64,000 nt of DNA from Chryseotalea sanaruensis (GTDB taxonomy: Bacteria > Bacteroidota > Bacteroidia > Cytophagales > Cyclobacteriaceae), in assembly GCF_003990915.1 (NCBI RefSeq), contig NZ_BHXQ01000007.1:246968-310967 (forward strand). The letters run 5' to 3'. A model generated the notes under the pieces. The model saw only the letters and a program-made list of their open reading frames with translations. It did not search any database and was not told the origin of the DNA. The position numbers and the translations under genes are program-made. This document shows, piece after piece, positions 62,610 to 64,000 of the stretch; positions within the stretch are counted from its first letter, which is position 1; every line of letters starts with the position of its first letter.

Positions 62610-63522
62610 CCTTCTTTACTTGAGGGTTATTAGTTCTTTGAATAATAGTATCCTTTCCACTTGGTAAAGTCACTTCATATAAATTAAAGTTCTTACCCTC
62701 TATGACTGTATCTTTAACAGCAGTCACATCCAATGATACTTCCTTTCCTGTTTTATCTGTAACATTCTGAATAGTTGTTGCTTTCTGTATGACATGTGTT
62801 TCTGCTTCTGTTCCTTGCACTAAGTTAACGGCTGCATTTCTCGTATCAGGAGTTACTAAATGGCCTACCTCAAGAGTTCCATCACCCTGACCTTCTCTAA
62901 CACCTTGATCGCTTCCACCTTTAACACCGCCATCTTCACTTGATAGAGTGAATCCACCTCCAGTACCTCCTGGGCTAATAGAATTCCACAAGCTTTTTAA
63001 TCCATCACCAATTGTTTTAACTACACCATTTACTGATTGCGTGAATTCGTTAACGGTTGGCATCACTAAATTCTCAATCTTTTGAAGTTCGTTGTTTATA
63101 GGTTGTGCCTCCAAACCTTCTATCTCTCGATGAGCCACAACTTTGTTCTCACTAAACGCATAAGGTGAGTTGTAATAGTAATCTTCTGCAATAGGATCAA
63201 CATTAAAGAATCTTCCTATATCAGGCATATGATTTCTCCATTTGAAAGAGTCCCAACCTAAATCTAAATCATCAATGTGTTCCTGTGATTGAAACTTAAA
63301 TTTATTAGGCGTGCTGTTTTCCCTACTGAAAGAATTAAAAGTTAATCCAAACGGATAGTAGTCATCACTCTGTATCACTGGTGATTTCGTATGCGTCACC
63401 TTAAAGTCATCGAAGTATACTTCCTTTACTCCTGCACAACTTTTGCCATCAACTTTTAAAATACCAGACACTGACTTTTCATCAGTCAAAAAAAATTCCG
63501 GTATCAGTTTTAAACATCCCAT
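62596..63522 (-). CDS. Orphan RHS-repeat tip (core plus variable C-terminus)
   Basis: A 308-residue protein beginning MGCLKL, the usual start of Bacteroidota orphan RHS tips. The RHS-core segment is clear: DDYYPFGLTFNSFSREN, NKFKFQSQEHIDDLDLGW, DIGRFFNVDPIAEDYYYNSPYAFSENKVV (residues about 92-170). YD repeats are absent. The remaining ~130 residues are Gly/Thr/Val-rich and not recognised; this is where a polymorphic toxin domain would be. It ends inside the start of the MORN lipoprotein gene. Confidence 0.78.
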   Translation of the reverse strand: MGCLKLIPEFFLTDEKSVSGILKVDGKSCAGVKEVYFDDFKVTHTKSPVIQSDDYYPFGLTFNSFSRENSTPNKFKFQSQEHIDDLDLGWDSFKWRNHMPDIGRFFNVDPIAEDYYYNSPYAFSENKVVAHREIEGLEAQPINNELQKIENLVMPTVNEFTQSVNGVVKTIGDGLKSLWNSISPGGTGGGFTLSSEDGGVKGGSDQGVREGQGDGTLEVGHLVTPDTRNAAVNLVQGTEAETHVIQKATTIQNVTDKTGKEVSLDVTAVKDTVIEGKNFNLYEVTLPSGKDTIIQRTNNPQVKKDEQK

Positions 63523-64000
63523 TGAGGCTGTCAAGTTACTTTTTATTTTCAATTGAAAAAAGAAAAAGCAGTATCCAGGAAGCCCACGCACTCCGACACA
63601 CTCCAACCCTTCTGCAAGTTTTATTGTCATGCTCTTTGCGTCCTTCCCCTCATGCAGCACATGGCCAGGCCGCACAAGTCAACGCACGAACCAAAGCCAG
63701 TCCAAGAGCTGCATTCCTTCGCTCCATGCAAAAGATCACGCCAATAAAACTTACCCTAAGCTACATTAACATAAGGTGGCATTATGCAACTCCTCACGGT
63801 TGTTTGATTTTTTAATGGTGTTGCGGGATTGCATAATAACCTTATGTTAAGTAGCCGCACATCCGACACACCTACGCGCTGAGTGCTAACGATTAAAGAT
63901 TGTTGTTAACGATAAAGTGAGTAGGCCAACGCTTCGTTCCGTTCGTCTCCCAGGTGCGCACATGCCAACGCTGGCCATCAAAACAAAACTGCAACGCACT
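63523..64000. other. Region without a convincing gene, with a long inverted repeat
   Basis: No gene is supported here. The plus-strand frames are out of context with the RHS gene. The stretch near 63580-63755 looks GC-richer than its neighbours by eye. The inverted repeat at 63766-63850 is listed separately. Confidence 0.45.
63766..63850. repeat. Inverted repeat with ~21-bp arms
   Basis: Arms TTAACATAAGGT(GGC)ATTATGCAA at 63766-63789 and the complement TTGCATAATAACC-TTATGTTAA at 63829-63850, differing only by a small bulge. Loop 39 bases. Could be a mobile-element end pair or an integron attC-like site. Confidence 0.7.

Overview
The window looks like chromosomal DNA of a member of the Bacteroidota, most likely order Cytophagales. 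This is inferred from the moderately low GC content, the many Sec/lipoprotein signals ending in a Bacteroidota-style lipobox, promoters of the TAnnTTTG type, an RHS tip that starts MGCLKL, and degenerate purine-rich intergenic tracts. No taxonomic marker gene is present, so the assignment rests on gene content only.

Layout. 1-5000 holds cell-envelope housekeeping genes (lysophospholipid acyltransferase, SPFH lipoprotein, TerC, metallophosphoesterase). 5100-11850 is a minus-strand tetR-tolC-adaptor-RND efflux operon with a 10-bp inverted repeat just upstream of the repressor. 11900-17700 holds an ECF sigma factor with a small membrane partner, an alpha/beta hydrolase and purL. 17800-25950 is a disturbed locus: a PhnD-like binding protein and an ABC-F ATPase were probably once convergent neighbours. 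They are now separated by a two-gene module (1259-aa multidomain protein plus HEGYH-motif protein) flanked by broken copies of the 3' ends of both genes. 26100-33500 holds ppc, a stand-alone BLUF photoreceptor, tRNA-Gln and the prs-rplY-pth group. 33700-44400 is a mosaic of small accessory genes: a MacB/FtsX-type permease, a probable pseudo-metallopeptidase, VOC and SRPBCC proteins with a divergent GlxA-type regulator, YegP, OsmC and a truncated globin.

44000-58500 is the functional core: a nitrous-oxide and nitric-oxide response island. Reading the minus strand it runs NnrS-like membrane protein, second heme-protein-like membrane protein, Crp/Fnr regulator, lipoprotein cytochrome c, fasciclin lipoprotein, clade-II (Sec/lipoprotein) NosZ, small membrane protein, NosL, NosD, NosF, NosY and truncated hemoglobin. 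On the plus strand follow a DUF2249-ScdA/RIC hemerythrin protein, an Rrf2/NsrR-like regulator with three clustered cysteines, and a B12-dependent class II ribonucleotide reductase. Three near-identical palindromic sites (core AAAGGA...TCCTTT) precede the Crp/Fnr gene, the NnrS/RIC divergent promoters and the reductase gene, so one regulator probably controls them together. A separate FNR-box palindrome lies before the Crp/Fnr gene. No nitrite or NO reductase is in the window.

58500-64000 is repeat-rich and mobile: a three-copy ~110-bp dispersed repeat (also at 42.6 kb), a REP-associated transposase flanked by inverted REP hairpins and by tandem copies of its own 3' end, and an orphan RHS tip overlapping a MORN-repeat lipoprotein (possible toxin/immunity pair). 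Past the RHS start lie more than 400 bases with no recognisable gene, containing a long inverted repeat.
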